A stretch of 64,000 bases of DNA, taken from positions 13,492,001 through 13,556,000 of the forward strand of contig CM034412.1 in the NCBI GenBank assembly GCA_019925095.2. The letters run 5' to 3'. Both the position numbers and the translations under genes were made by a program. This document shows, one piece after another, positions 21,473 to 32,468 of this stretch (within the stretch, counting starts at the first letter, position 1; each line of letters begins with the position of its first letter). This DNA is from Dendrolimus kikuchii. Lineage: Eukaryota > Arthropoda > Insecta > Lepidoptera > Lasiocampidae. The notes under the pieces were generated by a model. The model ran no database searches, had not been told where the DNA came from, and saw only the letters and a list, made by a program, of their open reading frames with translations.

Positions 21473-22499
21473 GAAAAAAATTCCAAAGAATAATGTGTTA
21501 AATTCTTTTCATTCATAACCCTTTAATTAAAATAGTTTATCAATGACTTCAATCCGCTATCGGTTGTGCCAATAAGCTAAGTTTCTGGTTCTGTAAAATT
21601 TTTGGAGGGATGGCGAGGTATTCTAAAAATGTTTGTGTTGAGTCACTGTATGGAATACATGTAAGCCGGGTTCTCCGATTATAAATATAGTGACCAGTTG
21701 CTGTTCTTTTATTACCAAAAACCCTTCCGAGTTGTTGCAAGTATTACAATTGTCTTTTACTATTTAACTACAAACGAACTGCTTGTTTATCGAATTCGCA
21801 AAAAAAATATCACAAGGGAACATCCATAAATTATGCCCACGTTAAGGGTGGAAGGTGGTTTGGGTGGATCGACGAAGGACGCGTTCCGTTTATAGCTCAC
21901 AACGCCCAAAATGCTCCGCTCAGCCGTTCCACATGGCGACCACGATCGTTAGGGTCGTGGCGAAAACGTCACTAATGATGTCATCATTTTCGATCACACA
22001 GCGTTCACAACGACCCATGTCAAGAGGTGGGTCGAAGTGGACGTTGATCACAGAACTTTAATTCTCTCTATCGATTGACATTGAAAAAGGCGCGTTTTTC
22101 AAATCAACCAATGACATTTGTGTCTCACCAATGTGACCAGTTGTGACAAGGATGGGAGAGGGGGTATTTCCTACGATTTTTAATTTGCCATAAATGACAC
22201 GCACTTGGCCACTACTAAAATCTTTCGTTCAAAGACAACTGTGTTCTAATAACAACAAAATTTCACTTTGTTTCACTAGACATAAAACAATTAAAAGCAA
22301 AGTTATGCGTTTAAGAGCGAGTTAAGGCGAAGTATTCGCGAAATACATAAATACTTGCCCTTAAATTCATTAGGGAGCCTCGCCTTGTACGGAACGCGTA
22401 ATGAGATGTATGGTCAGCAGAAAACAAAATAATATTTTTTGTGTTTAAAGACGTGTAGTTTTTTAAGAAAAGTTTAATTATTACAAAAATGCAATTTAT
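21473..22499. other. No gene assigned
   Basis: It includes a GC-richer block (21835-22050) with CpG-rich inverted pieces ('cgaccacgatcg' and 'gggtcgtgg'). No convincing coding exon. Confidence 0.35.
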
Positions 22500-22615
22500 T
22501 TTTTTGGCACGCCTGTTTCCCTTAGGGTAGGCATAGACGATGGAGAATCTCCACCTGCTACGATCCTGACAAATACTTTTCGTTTCATCAACTTTCATTA
22601 AACTCTACATAGATA
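22500..22615 (-). mobile_element. Second RTE-type LINE tail, related to B
   Basis: On the minus strand it reads 'KVDETKSICQDRSRWR' and 'AYPKGNRRA'. This is the same C-terminal architecture as B but only distantly similar in nucleotide sequence, so it is a different RTE lineage. Confidence 0.6.
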
Positions 22616-23021
22616 CATGTTTATTTAAAGTGCTTTTTACTGGACCTTACTTCAAAAGGTAAGTAAGAAGGACTCGTTTCATATTTTTACTTATTTCGAA
22701 CATAACAATATATTCATAACAGCCATGGAAATTATCCCTTTTAACTTTTAAGTATAAAATATTGCACACCGCTCGCAGCAGAATATAGATCTTACCTATG
22801 TCTTCTTCTTCTTATAAAAATTATCTTATATTCGTTAGTCTGACTAAAACTCAAAAACGGTCTATCAATTATGCAAAAATTTTTTGCTGAAAAATTGCCG
22901 TGGGTGTCCCGGAATGGTTCACATTCACAATTGAACACGGCAGAGCAACGTTTACCGGGCCCACTAGTTCGCAATAAAATCAATTTAAATTCATCTCAAA
23001 ACTTATTCTAAACATAATAAA

Positions 23022-23245
23022 CATACATACATAACTTCACGCCAGTTCCCTTGCGGGGTAGGCACGAACAACAGAGTGCCATTTAGGCTTATTCTTACAA
23101 GCCTCACTTGCCTCTTTGACATTCATAACTCTTGTTATGCAAGCTCGTCTGTTCTTAAGGCTCCTGACATCACCTTCTGCTAGTACACGATCAATTTGAT
23201 CATGGAAGGTGTGTCGTGGCCTTCCACGACTTCTGCATCCACCCA
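23022..23245 (-). mobile_element. B LINE 3' end with 14-bp target-site duplication
   Basis: CTAAACATAATAAA is duplicated at 23008-23021 and 23246-23259. The right copy overlaps the terminus of the Penelope-like element that follows, so B was inserted at its edge. Confidence 0.9.
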
Positions 23246-23249
23246 CTAA

Positions 23250-23590
23250 ACATAATAAAACTACGTTTTAACAGTTTTAAGCGCGGTAATTTTATTTGAT
23301 TTTGGTTTTTCCGACGTTTCGGCCACTTTCCAGTGGCCGTGATCACGGATGACAAAGATGTCAAGTGTCAACGAGTATTGTTAAAGTTTTATTTAGCCTA
23401 CCGCCAACTTGTTAATTTTACTTATTTCATCTTAATTTTGTTTATGGTTATTATTTACTCTATGGGAGTCTAATCTAATTTACTACCGCTTTGCAACATG
23501 TTATGGCTTGAAGAGAAGAAGCGGCGCAAGAAACTCTTCAGCAAACATGCCTAGCTCTAATAATTTTATATAATATTAAAATGGGTGTAT
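23250..23590 (-). mobile_element. PLE copy 1: Penelope-like terminal fragment
   Basis: Nearly identical to 45772-46100. It contains 'ccgacgtttcggccac' and 'gtggccgtgatcacgg' and ends at 'aaatgggtg', where the second copy continues into its nuclease ORF. Strand is given relative to that ORF. It is the 3' non-coding end only. Confidence 0.7.
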
Positions 23591-23999
23591 AAACGTAAAA
23601 ATATCAAATTTCACTATGTTGTAGGTAGTGCTTTTTTGTGTTTTGTTGCATAGGTTTAACAACAAACAATCTTCACTTTGAAATATAAGAAAAAGGACGG
23701 GTGCTCTTTTTTCTGTTGTCGGTACAACGAGCTTCTCATTAAAGGCGGGCCGCAAGCGAGTGCTGGAGCGAAGCGGGCCAACCGACAACCTTCGGTAACA
23801 TCCATATCGATGCTTACAGGTGCCTACATAATGTTCCATTACAGTATAAATATATTGATAACAGTGGCATCGTACCATCTAAACAAAGATCGTACAGTCT
23901 ATTTCAAATAGGACACTATGGGAGATATTACGTAAATAGAGAAATAAACATCGTGGTTCAAAGTATGAGATTATCATTAAACACTAACAAGATTAAATA

Positions 24000-24505
24000 T
24001 CTATCTATAATATTATAAAATTCTAAACATGCCGTGTCTGTACATTGAAGCTATTTAAAAAAAAACCAACTGGAATAGACTATATAAATGACGCAATTTT
24101 TTTAGATTTCTTATCTGTTTGTTCAGGATTCACGTAAAAACTACTGGGCCGATTTTGATGCGGTTTGCGCTGATGGAGAGCAAAGTTTTCAACTTAAAAT
24201 CTGCCCTGCATTCTATCCTGGGAATGATTTCAAAGGGCCAAATTAAAAAAAAAACGAATGCCATTGTGACGTTTTCACTGATCGATGGCAAATTTTATGC
24301 AATTAAATGAGTAATATTTTTATTGAGGGAATTGTTCCGGGAGCGGTGTGTAATTGTTCGGGTGCATAAAAATTTGCTTATTCCGACACAGTTTACACTA
24401 AAACGATAGTTTATATTCTTTTTTTAAATTCTTTGATACTTTGTGTCCCGGGAATGTCATGGAAATTTCAAATCAAGTGTGGACGAAGTCGCGGCCATAT
24501 CCTAG
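24000..24505 (+). mobile_element. Hel-D copy 3: complete non-autonomous Helitron
   Basis: 506 bp, starting TCTATCTATAATATTATAAA after A and ending CTAG before T. It serves as the reference copy for the family. The hairpin near the 3' end is weak. There is no coding capacity. Confidence 0.75.
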
Positions 24506-24652
24506 TATATGTGATTAAAATTAATATTTATTTCTTACGTAAGTTTACGATAGCGCTATATGTTTTATGGATGCCTCAGCCATCGGTCCTATTTGAAATA
24601 AACTTTAGACAGATAAATAGGTAGCTTTTTATTTTACTCCAATACAAAATTA

Positions 24653-25106
24653 TGGAAGAGAGAGCATGAAAGTAGAGTAAACGCGGTCGAGATGCGAGCA
24701 CTGCGCAAAATCTGCGGAGTGACGCTCGCGGACCGCGTTCGTAATACCGAAGTAAGAAAGAGAGTTGGTCTGAAAGAGAGTGTCGGGGTGAAGGTAAGGA
24801 AAGAAATGCTCCGGTGGTTCGGGCATGTGGAAAGAATGCATGATGAAAGAATGACTAAACAGATATACAATGCAAAAGTGGATGGATGCAGAAGTCGTGG
24901 AAGGCCACGACACACCTTCCATGATCAAATTGATGGTGTACTAGCAGAAGGTGATGTCAGGAGCCTTAAGAACAGACGAGCTTGCATGACAAGAGTTATG
25001 AATGTCAAAGAGGCAAGTGAGGTGTGTAAGAATAAATCTAAATGGCACTCTGTTGTTCGTGCCTACCCCGCAAGGGAACTGGCGTGAAGTTATGTATGTA
25101 TGTATG
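24653..25106 (+). mobile_element. B LINE 3' end with 10-bp target-site duplication and intact frame
   Basis: TACAAAATTA is duplicated at 24643-24652 and 25107-25116. The frame is uninterrupted from 'RALRKICGVTLADRV' to 'RAYPARELA' and stop (24692-25087), which suggests a young copy. No RT or endonuclease domain is included. Confidence 0.9.
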
Positions 25107-25116
25107 TACAAAATTA

Positions 25117-25717
25117 ACTTTCAGACTAAAATGATATCTAACATGTATAAAAGGCGGTCTTATCGCGAAAAAGTAATCATATATAAACAGACGTTTTGTA
25201 GGATTTACCTGATGCGTGTACATACTGTATTATTTTCAATACTGTGGCACGATCATGCATACTCATGCGAAACAATCAGAGAAGAAAAACAATTTATTGA
25301 ACCGACAACACTTTCTGCAGCTTCTTATTTATTAGATTTGAGACAGTGGTTTAAACCTAGATTTTATCTACATTATTACAGACCCAAATTATCAAGACAT
25401 TAAATTTTAGGGTTTCGTAGCCATTTTGTCAAGAACGACATCCTTATTTTTGAAGTGAAACTTCTATATAGATCTAATACCCCCTGTATTAGGATTTTTT
25501 CTGTCACGAAAAATCGTTACGGCCGCGTGGAGGGGGTAGAAGGTATGTCGCGTGGTGTGAGGCGGTATAATATTAGAGTAGACTATGGATGTGTTTTTTG
25601 GTTCCGGATCGAATTCAGTTTTTTTGTTTCTTAAAATAAAATATGTTTCAATAAAAATGCATTAATTAAAATGTACCTAACCTAAACAAATCATAATTTG
25701 CAGTAAACATGCGAAAA
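25117..25717. other. No gene assigned; unknown open frame
   Basis: The plus-strand frame fused to the B copy continues to 25403 ('CETIREEKQFIEPTTLSAAS'). It might be a small coding remnant, but it has no start, domain or splice context. The rest is AT-rich. Confidence 0.3.
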
Positions 25718-25910
25718 ATCGAAATGTGTGCTGGGACACACAGTAGAAGTGAAACTTCAACGGACAATTGTTAATGTGCTTGTTCAATTTGAAAACCTGC
25801 CCGTAAAACTTCAAGTTAAAATTTTGTTGCTATTCATTTTGCCACTTGTCCGTTATCATTCGTTTTTCCACTTGTCCGTTTTCTCGTATCATTACATTTT
25901 TTCCCTCCGT
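25718..25910 (+). mobile_element. K relative without minisatellite expansion
   Basis: It starts 'cgaaatgtgtgctgggacac', shares 'ctgcccgtaaaacttcaag' and two or three 'ccacttgtccgtt' units with 9180-9630, and is interrupted by the A repeat that follows. Confidence 0.55.
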
Positions 25911-25924
25911 CTTTATTTTTTTTT

Positions 25925-26097
25925 TGAGTTCAGCAGACAGGCAGACGGCCCATTTGCTGGAAAGCGGTTACCATCGCCTATGGACATTTGCAACACCAAA
26001 GGTGCTACAAAAGCGCTGCTGCTCTCTTAAGGGAGACTGGAACCTGGCCACTAATGCCGGAACACAACTCAAGGTTGTTATGGCGACATGCTTTAGA
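25925..26097 (+). repeat. A repeat, 5' half
   Basis: It follows A to 'gcgacatgctttagac' and is then replaced by an inverted N SINE. Confidence 0.9.
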
Positions 26098-26109
26098 CTT
26101 TTTATTTGT

Positions 26110-26390
26110 AATGTAATATAAATAATAACAGCCCATAAATGTCTCACTGTTGGGCTCGGGCTTCCCATTATAGGAACGGACAGTATACCCGCCACGCTTG
26201 TCCAAGGCGGCTTGGCAGGTTTGACACATCGGTTATCTCGATGTGCAGGTTGCATCACGATGTTTTCTTTCACCGTTGTTAGCACGTGGTAATTGTAACA
26301 ATATGCACATTAGGTCAGAAAACTGCTTAAGTGGTGCATATGTTCTCGCCAGGATCGAACCGTCGCCCTTTGGGTTAGGGATGCGTTATT
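26110..26390 (-). mobile_element. N SINE (tRNA-type), near full length
   Basis: On the minus strand the tRNA-like head has a B box ('ggttcgatcctgg', 26349-26361 reversed), followed by 'atgcaccacttaagcag', 'aattaccacgtgctaac' and a body ending near 'gggctgttatt'. Other copies: 47720-47985 (minus), 56400-56545 (plus) and a head fragment at 44916-44965. Confidence 0.65.
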
Positions 26391-27065
26391 ACAGTTTTAC
26401 GCAATTTACAATTTCGGTCAGCAGTTTTCGTTTGCGCAGAAAATGTAGACCGGTTTCCGACATGTACAGTCGTGGTGTGAAAAGGTTCGCCGGTTTTCAA
26501 ATTAATTCATTTAAGATTCCGCAAGCACATGTTACCTTTTCAAACTAAGTCACAGAACAGACTGTTCCATAGAAAATTGTGTTTGACTGTTTGACAATAA
26601 ACTTTAAAATTATATAGATTAAAGTTGTTTGACTTTCTATCTTATCTAAGTATATTGTTTAGAAATATAAAACCTTTTTATTTGTTTTAATATTTATGAT
26701 AAGCGTAGAGATTATATCCTCTTTTTTATCTTATTGTTAATCTCAGTGTCTGTCATTGTCAACATTGCAATTTTCTTTTTTCACGAATATTTTATAAACG
26801 TAACAAAACGGAACATTTATTAAAATGTTGGCAGTACTGTTTCTTGTACTCGTGCAAGCAAAATACGACTTTACGGTGACGAAACTTTTCATGCCGCGAC
26901 TGTACATCAATATAATAATATAATCTATATTGAACTTTATTCGCAAGCAGAAATGGCAGACTGTTGCTTGCCATGCATTCTGACCTCTGTTCCGCTTACA
27001 CGCTACTAAAATTCGTCTACTGCGCAGGCATCATGAAAAGAATTATTACTTGTGTAAAAATATAC
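26391..27065 (+). repeat. X copy 2, interrupted by a MITE
   Basis: 26391-26464 and 26905-27065 together match 8525-8760. The minus-strand open frames 26743-26946 and 26792-26974 span the MITE and are not genes. Confidence 0.6.
26467..26902. mobile_element. MITE with Tc1/mariner-type ends (TA duplication)
   Basis: Terminal inverted repeats read about 'cagtcgtggtgtgaaaag' at the left and its near reverse complement at the right. TA lies on each side (26465-26466, 26903-26904), at a TA that is single in X copy 1. It is 436 bp and non-coding. Confidence 0.7.
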
Positions 27066-27445
27066 TAAAAGGTTAGGATAGACTAGGTGCATTGCTGGGG
27101 AGTTTCATACGTCATTTCTTCTATCACAGCCATAACACGTTGCGAAACGGCACTGAGATAACAGGTCGTCTCGAATCTCCGCTCGAGGTCCGCCGAGACC
27201 TTTCTCCTCGGTCACCATATCACCTGTCATCAACTAGTCCATTATTGTCGCCCTTTGGCTGACATGATTAGATTCAACTCCTTTTCATGGAAACAGTCTA
27301 GCTGAGGTAAAGCCCTCTAGAGAGCTTGCTCGAGCAGGTTGCGCCCGGGCTCGAGCACCCCCTCCGTGAAGGTACTCGCCCCAGAAACCCCAGGAAATCT
27401 AAGGTCAAGTCCACATAAAATAAAAGACGAAGCAACAGTCTAAAG
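27066..27445. other. Unassigned GC-rich block
   Basis: It includes a self-complementary stretch around 27328-27357 ('gctcgagcagg' and 'gggctcgagc'). No open frame with a motif. It could be an old retroelement fragment. Confidence 0.3.
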
Positions 27446-27615
27446 GCTAATTTACAGTGATCCAGCTACTGACTTGGAGGTGGACTGATTTCAAAATATT
27501 GAATCGGGAAGAGAAGTCAGCACTGACTTTTTAGCGCTGTACGGACTTCCAATCAATTTACACGATGCCAGTTATGAAGCCAGCAAGTCAGTACCCGGAT
27601 CAATATAAATCAGCT
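27446..27615. mobile_element. Possible MITE with ~30-bp imperfect terminal inverted repeats
   Basis: The left 'gctaatttacagtgatcc' and 'ctactgactt' are matched by the inverted right end ('aagtcagtacccggatc', 'aatcagc'). No clear target duplication was seen. Confidence 0.45.
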
Positions 27616-27821
27616 TGTAGCAGCAAGAGGTAGAAGTTAAATGATACTTTATGGCAGAGAGTAGTATTTACTGTCGAGTGCTGAAGTTAACTAATTTTGG
27701 AAACGGTAACCTTATGTGCAAATATTAACAAGTCGTACAGCTAGTACAATATATAGCACAGCGTGTGAGCGGGACAGATGATGTGCAAGCGAGATAGAGC
27801 AACTATCAATATATTTTTATC

Positions 27822-28125
27822 CGTGCAGGAACGGAGAAAGAATACAATTTCCTGCGGCCCGGCGGCCTGTCGTAAGAGGCGACTAAACAACCCACAGCCA
27901 GGTGGTAGAGTATTTGCTCGACTGGATGGCGACCATCCCTGGTCTAGAGTATGCCGCCATAACAACCTCGTGTTGTGTTCCGGCATTAGTGACCAGGTTC
28001 CAGTCTCCTTTAAGAGAGCAGCAGCGCATTTGTAGCACCTTTGTTGTTGCAAATGTCGATAGGCGATGGTAACCGCTTTCCATCTAGTGGGCCGTCTGCC
28101 TGTATGCTGAACTCCTGCAATAAAA
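27822..28125 (-). repeat. A repeat, full length
   Basis: Reverse complement of A with all blocks, ending 'gaactcctgcaataaa'. It lies in the intron region downstream of the minus-strand four-TM gene exon. Confidence 0.9.
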
Positions 28126-28307
28126 AAAAATTAAAAAAAACGCTCCCGCGTCGCGCTAGCCAGTAGTTCGTTGTCCTCTGCGATGACTAGACGTATGCAG
28201 CTCCCATAAGCTTTTACTTCCACATTGATTGGATGCAGTCTCACTTCGGCTTTAGTCTCATGCACATATATATGTAATAGCCACTCTAGCCTAATTATTG
28301 TGCGAAA

Positions 28308-28545
28308 AATTTTGGCAGGTGGTAGGGCATTTGCCCGACTGGATGGCTACCACCCCTGGTTTAAAGTATGTCGCCATAACAACCTTGAGTTGTGTTCCGG
28401 CATTAGTGACCAGGTTCCAGTTTCCCTTAAGAGAGCAGCAGCGCATTTGTAGCAACTTTGCTGTTGCAAATATCCATAGGCGATGGTAACCGCTTTCCAT
28501 CACGTGGGCCGTCTGCCTGTCTGCTGATCTCCTGCAATAAATAAA
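28308..28545 (-). repeat. A repeat, lacking its 3' end
   Basis: It starts at the 'gcaggtggtagggcatttg' block and runs to 'gatctcctgcaata'. Confidence 0.85.
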
Positions 28546-28652
28546 TAAATAAATTAATAAAGCTTAATAAAATCGGTTAATATAATAAAGTATATTTTAT
28601 TATACATATAAAACAACACTTCGAATTATTATCAATCTTGTTTTATTAACAG

Positions 28653-28805
28653 GCCACGTTGGAATCTGTTTTTAATTACGCAATTACGCTGAACTCGTCG
28701 CTGGCTAAGTATTTCAAAGACATCCGAAGACTGTTCACGACGATAATGAAATACGCCGTAACTGAAAAACAAATTGAGAATATTAAAACATATTTTGATG
28801 ATTAA
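28653..28805 (+). CDS. Terminal coding exon of an unidentified host gene
   Basis: A pyrimidine-rich tract and consensus acceptor ('ttttattaacag', ending 28652) precede a 50-codon frame that ends with TAA at 28803-28805. Decoded in phase 0, it starts ATLESVFN, continues 'KYFKDIRRLFTTIMKYAV' and ends 'IKTYFDD', a soluble, charged tail. No transposon family in the window contains it, and composition and splice context look like host coding DNA. I do not recognise the protein, and no upstream exon was identified. An AATAAA-type signal lies shortly downstream (about 28848). It lies antisense to, and about 40 bp from, the minus-strand exon at 28845-29007. Confidence 0.5.
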   Translation, partial: ATLESVFNYAITLNSSLAKYFKDIRRLFTTIMKYAVTEKQIENIKTYFDD

Positions 28806-28844
28806 TTTTAAATGTTCGTCTTCTAATATATTTAGTAAACTTAC

Positions 28845-29007
28845 ATAAAATAAAGCAAAATATCAGGGCAACCAGCACACAGCCCGCCAGAAAACAATTT
28901 GAATGTGCAAAGAAACAGAACATTGCAAGAATGAAAAATAAAATCACCACAATACTGGTGTATACCATTGCCGACCATTGGTATACTTCTATCAGGATCG
29001 GCATGTT
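28845..29007 (-). CDS. Four-TM protein gene 1 (minus): exon with TM3 and start of TM4
   Basis: This internal exon has an acceptor (revcomp 'ctttttccag', before 29007) and a donor GTAAGT (28844 downward). It encodes 54 codons plus one base (phase-1 exit). It starts NMPILIEVYQW, has a hydrophobic stretch (about residues 14-34, 'VYTSIVVILFFILAMFCFF'), a short Asn/Cys-containing turn, then a second hydrophobic stretch. It aligns in size, phase and topology with plus-strand exon 45525-45705 of the paralogous gene. The next exon, expected to complete TM4, was not found. The short intact frames at 28783-29004 correspond to this exon. Confidence 0.7.
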
Positions 29008-29089
29008 CTGGAAAAAGTAAGCACATTAATTAGTTATTCTGTTTTATATTTATTATAATCCACAATAAATAATTAGTAGTATATATTTT

Positions 29090-29385
29090 TTTATTGCTGG
29101 AGTACAGCAGATAAGCTGAAGGCCCAACTGTGATGGAAAGTGGTTACCGTCGCCTATAAACATTTGCAAAGTTAAAGATGCTACCAATGTGCTGTCGGAC
29201 TCGTAGATGGGGTTGGAACCTGGCCACTAATGCCGGAATACAACTCAAGGTTGTTATGGCGGTATGCTCTAGACCAGGGGTGGTAGCCATCAGGGCAAAT
29301 GACCTACCACCTGGCTGTTGGTTGTTTTGCGACAGGCTGCCCCAACGTAGGAATTAGTATTGTGTCTCTGTTGCTGCACGGTAGT
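29090..29385 (+). repeat. A repeat, variant subfamily
   Basis: Lead-in 'gctggagtacagcaga' and 'aactgtgatggaaa' as in 13975-14277. The 3' end is degenerate ('gctgcacgg'). It lies within an intron of four-TM gene 1. Confidence 0.85.
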
Positions 29386-29499
29386 AGCGAAACTTCGTTA
29401 GCGTTGCCGTGACCACGTGTTTGTTAGTGAACTGCAACGGCACCGCACAAAAACTGCGACCGCAACGCCATTTGTTAGGCTATATTCGTCTATCCCTTT

Positions 29500-29713
29500 T
29501 TTTATTATAGGAGTTCAGCAGACAGGCAGACGGCCCACATGATGGAAAGCGGTTACATTTGCGACACCAAAGGTGCTACAAATGCGCTGCTGCTCTCTTA
29601 AGGGAGACTGGAACCTGGTCACTAATGCCGGAACACAACTCAAGGTTGTTATGGCGACATACTTTAGACCAGGGGTGGTAGCCATCCAGTCGGGAAAATG
29701 CCCTACCACTTGG
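29500..29713 (+). repeat. A repeat, 3'-truncated
   Basis: It follows A, with a 20-bp deletion after 'gcggttac', up to 'accacttggc'. Confidence 0.9.
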
Positions 29714-30084
29714 CAAATCCCACGGAAATGTCGTCATTTATCGGGATAAACAGTAGCGTATGTATCATACAACTCGATTCCCCATAGCCTTCTCCTAAGA
29801 AAGTAGCGACTAGCAACCAAAAAGTCGAAAGCGCCATGCATTTATTGACGTTTACGCGTTCTGTTCAAACATATTATTACTAGTGTCTCTAAAATATCCT
29901 AGCGCCGAAAAGGTCGTAAACGCCATGAATTTATTGGCGCTTACGTTTTTTATTTGCGCATATATTACTACTGCATTACTATCTCTTACGGTCCGTGGAT
30001 TTCCACGCGTATTAGATGAAATAGCAACTCATAACCCGATCGGGCACCGGCTTTTGTTTCAAAATATGCGGTAAGATTGCAAAA

Positions 30085-30240
30085 AAAAAATGTGTGCGTC
30101 TCGGAACGCCCGACAGAAGTGATAACTTAGCCTGCCGTATGCGTGAGAGAAAGGAAAACCAGACAGACTGGCGCCATAACGCGTTACGTAACGAAGCGGT
30201 TTATCCTCCCATAAGAAGTTATCACTTTAATAAAATTGTA
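30085..30240. repeat. V: repeat with inverted 'gtgataactta' ends
   Basis: 'gtgcgtctcggaacgcccg', then 'agaagtgataactta', recurs at 63468-63505. Here an inverted 'aagttatcacttta' closes the segment at about 30217-30230, so it may be a MITE. Confidence 0.45.
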
Positions 30241-30728
30241 ATAAGAAAATACGTTTGATGTCTTTTCAAAGACGGTGTTATAAGCGCTTGGCATCATTAG
30301 GTTTATTTTTTCAACCGGCTTACCCTAGCCGAATTTCCACCCCGTGCTACTGCGAAGTATCGCCCGGGATATAAGCTAACTCTGTATCGAGTTTCATTTA
30401 AATCCTTCAGTAGTTTTCATGTGAGGCTCTACCAGATAGGACTGAATATAGATAGATGACATTCTATTGTTCAGCAAAATAAACAATTTTATAAAATTCA
30501 CAGAAAAATAAACATTGTACCTATTAATAGCCCGGTACACAAACATTTGACTAATACCAAGCGTATGGAGAGTTTTAAAAATTGCATTTAGCTCCATACC
30601 TACTTTGTGTAATGCAATCACAGCGATTCGGTTCTCTTTATCACCCCACTCCATTTTAATACCGCAAAATGTTGTACAATTATTGGCGCCAAAATGACAA
30701 AACACAATGAACAATCATATAGAAATGA
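30241..30728. other. No gene assigned
   Basis: Intronic sequence of four-TM gene 1. The minus-strand frame 30394-30714 has no recognisable domain. Short phrases typical of dispersed insect repeats ('gagtttcatttaaatcc') are present. Confidence 0.35.
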
Positions 30729-30741
30729 CAGATTCCAAATT

Positions 30742-30964
30742 ACATACATACATAACTTCACGCCAGTTCCCTTGGGGGCACTGGCGTGAAGTTATGTATA
30801 GGTAGGCACGAACAACAGAGCGCCATTCAGGCTTATTCTTACACACCTCACTTGCTTCTTTGACATTCATAGCTTTTGTCATGCACGCTCGTCTGTTCGT
30901 AAAGCTCCTGACATCACCTTCTGCTAGTACACGATCAATTTGATCATGGAAGGTGTGTCGTGGC
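30742..30964 (-). mobile_element. B LINE 3' end with 13-bp duplication and inverted terminus
   Basis: CAGATTCCAAATT is duplicated at 30729-30741 and 30965-30977. Near the 3' end the last ~22 bp of the element are duplicated in inverted orientation (about 30779-30800), giving a small palindrome. Confidence 0.85.
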
Positions 30965-31064
30965 CAGATTCCAAATTCAAATGTAATATTTTGTTTCTTT
31001 TTAATTGTAACAGTATTTATGGCCAGACTAAGTATTTACAATACTTTTTGACAAAAAATAGTTA

Positions 31065-31130
31065 CTGAAAGCGATCTCTGCCAAGCAACTTAAGATATAA
31101 GAATTTTTTAACTAATCTGCCGATGTTCCC
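31065..31130 (-). repeat. I repeat fragment
   Basis: 'gaaagcgatctctgccaagc' matches the reverse complement of the I motif. The copy is short. Confidence 0.45.
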
Positions 31131-31681
31131 TAATTTTTATATAGCCTATATTAATCAGGGATAATGTAATTCGAATGGTGAAAGAATTTTTGAAAATCGT
31201 TCCAGTAGTTTGTGAGTTACAAACCTTTCCTATATATCATTGTGTTTGCGGAATCCGAAAAAAAAAACCCCGGATATTCCGTACACACGAAGCCGCTGAA
31301 GATAATAGTATAATTTTGCGACTAAGAATCCGCCTTAGCTTTAGAAGTAGATACCATACATGCACGGAAATTGAAACCCCCTTAACCAATCATTCAAACA
31401 ATAGCAATCACCTTTACAAACTTTAGTTTGTTTCAGCAAGTCACTGCACTTGCCAAAAATCTTTTTAACACCACAAACGAATCCGACGACAAAATGGCGA
31501 CATCTTCCCAGTTGCAAGGCAGAATTGGGGGGACAGAGATAGATATACATACATTCTATTCCACAAAAGGAGAAGTACGTATGTATCAAGAAAGTGTATT
31601 GTGGTTTGAACAAGAGACGGCGGTACCATGATTTGAAAAACATAGTTAAACATTAAATAATAAACAATCATATAATGAATA
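31131..31681. other. No gene assigned
   Basis: Intronic sequence. Open frames on both strands (31175-31749) overlap each other and lack motifs or splice signals that would support them. Confidence 0.35.
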
Positions 31682-32253
31682 CTAGCGGCCCCGGCAGACG
31701 TTGTCCTGCCTTTAAAGAATAAAATTCCAGACCCCGATCTCAGTGCCACCTACCGGTTCTAATTGCGAATTTAAACCATCTGGGTACCCACTCAAACACA
31801 CAAAAACATAATCTCCAAATTCGCTCCAGGTGATTAGGAGGATTCCGGTACCCGATCTCAGCGCCACCTACCGGTTCTAATTGTGAATCTAAAAAAGTAA
31901 CATATTCTTTTTATTCTAAGTCATGACAAAATAAGATTAAAAATCTTGCCAAAAAATTAAAGTTTATAATTAACAAATAAAAAATAGGGGTTGATCGTAG
32001 AGGGGTGAAAATTGAGGATTGTATGTATTTTTGTATGTTGTATCATAAAAAAATAGAAATTAAAAATTTTGTCTAAAAAATAAATAAAAAAATTTAGGGG
32101 TGGACTACCCCTAACATTTAGGGGGATGAAAAATAGATGTTGGCCGATTCTCATAGATACCGGATAAGCATAAAAAATTTCATCAAAATCGGTCAAGCCG
32201 TTTCGGAGGAGTATGGCAACGAAAATTGTGACACGAGAATTTTATATATTAGA
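31682..32253 (-). mobile_element. Hel-E copy 2: Helitron 8 bp inside an intron
   Basis: On the minus strand it runs from TCTAATATATAAAATTCTCG (after A) to the terminal hairpin and CTAG before T (31681). Its first base lies 8 bp after the splice donor of the exon at 32262-32435. Confidence 0.85.
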
Positions 32254-32261
32254 TTACTTAC

Positions 32262-32435
32262 ACAACAAGCTCCAATAAGGAGCATAATACTGGCAATACA
32301 GAGTATAATCGATATGACGCCCAGGATCATCTGAACAGCTGTTTCAGTGGCTTGGCTGTAGTTGGACAAAACTGGATCCATGTCCCAGAAACCACGGACA
32401 TTGTTCGCATTTGGTGCAAAGAGGAGACCCACTAT
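32262..32435 (-). CDS. Four-TM protein gene 1 (minus): exon with extracellular loop and TM2
   Basis: The exon has an acceptor (revcomp 'cgtttacag') and a donor GTAAGT. It is 174 bp, 58 codons, phase 0 at both ends. It starts IVGLLFAPN, has a loop with a potential N-glycosylation site (NYS), then one membrane segment (about residues 36-56, 'MILGVISIILCIASIMLLIG') and ends in ACC. It corresponds to two exons of the plus-strand paralog (41522-41606 and 43072-43181), so one intron was lost or gained. Function unknown. The topology resembles small insect four-TM proteins of the DUF4728 type, but this is only a resemblance. The exon encoding the N-terminus and TM1 was not found. Confidence 0.75.
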
Positions 32436-32468
32436 CTGTAAACGAAAACAAATATTAGTATTTCCATA

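Noticed and set aside
24634..24928. Minus-strand frames starting MCRGLPRLLHPSTF and MIMEGVSWPSTT, repeated at many loci
   Set aside because: They are antisense shadows of the B LINE C-terminus and recur with each B copy.
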